Part shown: positions 60,378 to 64,000 of the stretch, piece after piece
How positions within the stretch are numbered: position 1 is the stretch's first letter
Layout of the letters: each line of letters starts with the position of its first letter
Origin: Vanrija pseudolonga
Lineage: Eukaryota > Basidiomycota > Tremellomycetes > Trichosporonales > Trichosporonaceae
Reading direction: 5' to 3'
DNA length: 64,000 nt
Assembly (NCBI RefSeq): GCF_020906515.1
Contig: NC_085849.1
Location: forward strand, 2,480,001 to 2,544,000
Position numbers and translations under genes: made by a program
Notes under the pieces: model-generated
Told to the model about the DNA's origin: nothing
What the model saw: the letters and a program-made list of their open reading frames with translations, nothing else
The model's database searches: none

Positions 60378-63107
60378 ATGGCGGAGGCCAACGAGGCTGC
60401 GTCCACCTCGGACATGGAACCTCCGAGGCCATGGGTGCGCGAGTGGAGCGACCAATACAATCGCTACGCATACATCAATCTACAGATTACCCCTCCGTGG
60501 AGACAGTGGGTAAGTGCGCGAGAGCAAGGGGCTACAGGTACTTGCAGCCTACACCCCCTTTACAGACCAAGCTTACTCCCAGAACCACCCTTGCACGCCC
60601 ACGGCTGACAAGGACCTTCCAACGCCGTGGCTGCGACAGTGGGACGTTCAGAACGGGAGGCACCTGTATGTCAACCCCGAGACAATCCCGCCGACACGAC
60701 AGTGGGTGAGTAAATCCGACAAGGGAGCGGTAGGCATTCTCCCCTCAACATGTCGCTCGAGTCCGCCTGTTGTCCCAGCCGAACGCCGAACACAGCTAAC
60801 ACCACCCCAGATTCACCCTGGCAAGGAGCTGATCGAGAAGCAGCTCCCAGAACCGTGGTTGTGCGATTGGGATAGACTGCGCAATTGCTTCATATACATC
60901 AACCCGGAGACGAGCCCGCCTGCTCGGCAATGGGTGAGGCTCCCCCCCCCCGTTACACACCTCTATCACACACTGCTGACACCTCAGGATAACCCTACGA
61001 GGGCCGTGCCAGTCCGTCCAGAGCCATGGCTTCGTCAGTGGGACAAACAGAGCCGGCGGTTCTTTTACATCAACCCCGACGCCACCCCACCGAGGAGGCA
61101 GTGGGTACGTGCGCCAGTTGGGAGCCTGAGACACTCACCAACTACCCCCCCCCCCCCCCCCTTCCTCACTGCTCACTGTCCTGCCCGCGCCTGTGCCCCA
61201 GGCTGACGCCCCAGAACCAACCAGATACGGTCCGGGACGAACCATACCCCGATAAACTGATGACCGTGGCTATTTTTGCAGGGGACAAAGACATCCAGCC
61301 ATCACCTCGAACCGTGCCGAGCGGTGATGGGCGAAAGCAACCTCATGATGGGACCAAGGGTAGAGCCAAACATCTCATCACCATCAACTGTGGAAGCCCA
61401 CAGCGCATTAGCGATACGCGATTTGCGGACCACTACGGGAATGTCTTCGATTTTCCCAAAGTCAAGCCTGTGAGGGCTGTTAGATGGCAACAGAAGAATT
61501 CTGGCACGATTTACGGCGACAAAGAAATATCAGTTTTCGACATAACTCCCAAAGAACTGGACAGCTTGAGTCTGTCGCAAGTCGCAATGATGATTGTTTG
61601 GTTCTCTTCCCTTATATACCCCTTCTCGACGTGGCGCGATCCGAAATTGAACGTGAGTAGTTTGCTGAGAAAGTTGTCTAATGCCTTCACGTAGACCTGC
61701 TACGGATCGTGGTTATGCCCCCTCGTTGAAAGCGACTGCATTGGACGGACGAGGGAAGAAGTCTTGACGATTAAGGCTGGGAACTCGTCTGGGCCGGACA
61801 CAGTCCCATCTGGAAGATACTGCGGGCTCCTCGATAGACCAAGTGTGGTTCGACGGCCCCCGGTTACCCTGCTCACTATTCTGGTCCTTTGGCTTCACAT
61901 CTGCGGCGATTTCGATGGTGTGGTGAAACTGCTTGTTATGAGCAGTCTCACCGTTTCTCGCGATATCAGGAACGCAGGACTGGGGACACTACTCCATCGA
62001 AGTTGCATCTGGAGGGGTCTAGCCATACTACAAGATATGGTATACGTGAAGGCAGTTTTCACTTCCCCGGGGTTCATTCGCCCCATTACACATTTGCTCA
62101 TCAGTAGCATCTTCGACATTGCGTCTGCCGACATTTCGCCAGAAGGAATCAACGACAAGATAACTACATTGTTCGAAAACCTTCCACGTGTCCATAAGCA
62201 CAGTTTGCAGTTCTACGCCACCCGATGCGGAATTGTGTATGGCTCACTCGCGGCATTTGAGTCCAAATCCCGCGACAAGCGCACTCGAAAATACGAGATG
62301 GCTGCTGCCGTAGTGACTGGTACGACGACCGCCATCGCCGGTATCCCGAGCGTAAATGGGGTGCCTGTGGGTCACATAATGGAGCCTGTGGCCACTGGGG
62401 TACGCGGGGCGCTGCATGACGTCTTCAACCGAAGGCAGAAACGCCACGGTAACGGTGTGGGTCACGTCGGACATCGATTTATACTGGACGTTCTAGGCGA
62501 GGCCAACGAGGGCCTCCTTGCCAGTTTTCCAGTTGGCCAAGTGCCCCGTGACGAGCATGGGAATCTTCGACCTGCCTTCAGCTCAGTCCAACTCGCTCGC
62601 TTTAAGCAGTCTGCATGGCAGGTCTTCCAGATCGTAATGAAGGATGAAGATTGCCAGATTGGGTTCGATATGCCGGAAGACCTGCTCAAAGAGGTGTCAA
62701 ATCTTCCCTCACCACCGAGGTCGCGTCCGCAGATAAATAACTTCTTTCCGAGCTTATCGGTAGATGCTCCGCGTCGCCCACCCGACTTTCAGTTCCCTTT
62801 CTCCCAAGAATTAGAAGAACACCTGGTGCCAACGCGCTCAGATGGTCCTTTCCGAAATCCAGCTGAACGTTATCGCAATCAAACCTTCGAGCCTCCCATA
62901 TGGCTCCGAAAGGAGAGTGATATGCACATGTCCTCAGACGCAAACGATAGGCCGCCGTCATCCTTGCGGGTTCCTGCATCGGGTATAGGCACCTCAATGT
63001 CCGAACAAGTGGTCGGACCTGACGGTGGAGACAAAGGCTCAGGGTATACTGCTAAAGATGTGGATAAAACCAAGGACAGCGGAGAGAACGGAGACGTCGA
63101 TGCGTAA
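60378..63107 (+). CDS. Protein with four tandem WW domains and an unknown C-terminal domain
   Basis: Six exons: 60378-60509, 60613-60705, 60811-60933, 60988-61104, 61215-61652 and 61695-63107, about 771 aa. Exons 1-4 each encode one WW domain of the fungal long-loop type: a PW start, W-D, then Y[IV]N and PPxRQW at the end. All four exons end on the same codon (RQW) in phase 0. Exons 5-6 encode a 600-residue region I do not recognise: TRFADHYGNVFDF, two hydrophobic stretches (MMIVWFSSLIYPF; TLLTILVLWLHI) that may be membrane segments, and ATRCGIVYGSLAAFESK followed by a Gly-rich hydrophobic stretch, then a disordered tail. WW domains bind Pro-rich motifs. The exon 2 and exon 5 acceptors are the least certain. 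Confidence 0.72.
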
Positions 63108-63791
63108 CCGTGCCTTGAATGTTGAAATAGGTTGAAGGTATTCCAGAGAGGTTTGATATCTTGAACGACGGTTCTTTTCAACATCTTCAAATCGCCACAC
63201 TCGATGGAGCCACTGTCCAGTTCCGATCAATCTCTACGACTAGGTACTGAGCTACCGAGCATAGTCATCCTTCTATCAAAACTGTGGTCCATGACCTACG
63301 CTGGCTTCGTTCTATGCTTGTGTATTGCTATGACGATTCAAACTTCATACTGTGCATATGCGAGAGTATCTGGCCCAGGTGCCACGTTGTCGATCGCGTC
63401 ACAGAGAACAGTCACGCCTCGCGTGTGATCACGTGACTCTAGCTTCGGTCTAATCTTGAGATGGCACATATAGGAATGTTGATTCTAAATCTAAATTTGG
63501 AAGCAGTGTATTCAAACTTGCCGCGGAATGGATTTGCCCACTTGGCGTAGCGTGCGCGTCACTGCCCAGCCGCAGGGCACCCACCCCCGCGCTACCCCGC
63601 GAACAATGCACGACACATTCGCTTGCCGCACAAATACGCAGCAACAACGTGTGTTTGGGGGGCATGGGGGAGGGGGAGATGCTATGCTCAGGCCTGCTTA
63701 GCACCTAGGCATCCTTAAAGGACTTGCTTGGCCTTCCCCATCTCATCGCATCCACCCCACCCCACCCCTCCCCTCACACCCGACCGTCACA
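63108..63791. other. Intergenic region
   Basis: 684 bp between the WW gene and the partial gene at the edge. The right part has CACCCCACCCC-type leader sequence. Nothing else supported. Confidence 0.4.
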
Positions 63792-64000
63792 ATGGCTACA
63801 CGTTTCTACGAGGTCGCTGCAGGCCAGCACACTCCCCAGCACAAGCCGAACGCGCGCCACGAACGTGACTCGGAGGCCCACAAGGTAGGGGTTGTGTCGT
63901 GCTCAGCCGCTGACGTGCAGATCCTCCGCCAGTACGCTGGAAACCAGGTTGGTGCAGCATGCAATCACGGCTCACACGCAGCACGCGCAGAACAAGAACG
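63792..64000 (+). CDS. Start of a gene cut by the window edge
   Basis: Partial. Exons 63792-63884, 63920-63946 and 63991 onward are separated by 35- and 44-bp introns, the first with a CTGAC branch. The visible product starts MATRFYEVAAGQHTPQ and continues ARHERDSEAHKILRQYAGNQ. It is hydrophilic with no signal peptide. I cannot assign a family from 43 residues. The CACAATGGC start context and CACCCC-rich leader support the ATG. Confidence 0.55.
   Translation, partial: MATRFYEVAAGQHTPQHKPNARHERDSEAHKVGVVSCSAADVQILRQYAGNQVGAACNHGSHAARAEQE

Overview
This window is nuclear DNA of a GC-rich, intron-dense basidiomycete, most likely a tremellomycetous yeast of the Trichosporonales type (Cutaneotrichosporon, Vanrija or Apiotrichum-like). 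The reasons are several introns per gene, mostly 35-60 bp, with GTGAGT-like donors and a strict CTGAC/CTAAC branch motif about 10-15 bases before the acceptor. The gene content is also basidiomycete-like: a CAP10-family glycosyltransferase, a CSL-family transcription factor, tandem ML-domain proteins and a basidiomycete ankyrin protein. Coordinates come from reading splice sites and reading frame by eye. Family assignments come from recognising protein motifs, not from database searches.

Layout. 0.6-9.4 kb: an unknown protein, mitoribosomal protein Rsm25 and proteasome subunit Rpn5 (divergent pair), and a large ankyrin-repeat protein. 10.7-15.7 kb: a Cys-rich unknown and mitochondrial aconitase (nine exons). 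18.5-26.3 kb: a bHLH transcription factor, two tandem ML (NPC2-like) secreted proteins and glycerol kinase. 27.3-34.0 kb: a CAP10-like glycosyltransferase, pterin-4a-carbinolamine dehydratase and an ankyrin-CCCH zinc-finger protein. 36.3-45.3 kb: a doubtful Cys-rich ORF, Nop6-like RRM protein, a ubiquitin-conjugating enzyme, a secreted/membrane beta-helix-like protein and a CSL factor. 48.4-51.0 kb: histidinol phosphatase and an aprataxin-like HIT protein. 54.3-64 kb: a mitochondrial helical membrane protein, then a duplicated locus with two paralogues of an unknown family, one carrying four tandem WW domains, and the start of a further gene at the right edge.

There is no operon, CRISPR array, tRNA or rRNA gene, or intact transposon that I can support. 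Most genes are housekeeping and functionally unrelated. Local themes are divergent pairs sharing short promoters and tandem duplication (ML genes at 20.6-23.7 kb; the WW-family pair at 55.8-63.1 kb). Long gene-free stretches (15.7-18.5, 34.0-36.3, 45.3-48.4 and 51.0-54.3 kb) hold low-complexity and promoter-like sequence.

The most unusual item is the 55.8-63.1 kb locus. A duplication appears to have carried the last codons and 3' flank of the neighbouring mitochondrial gene. One copy encodes four WW domains, each on its own phase-0 exon, fused to a domain I do not recognise. The other copy lacks the WW exons and has an in-frame stop.
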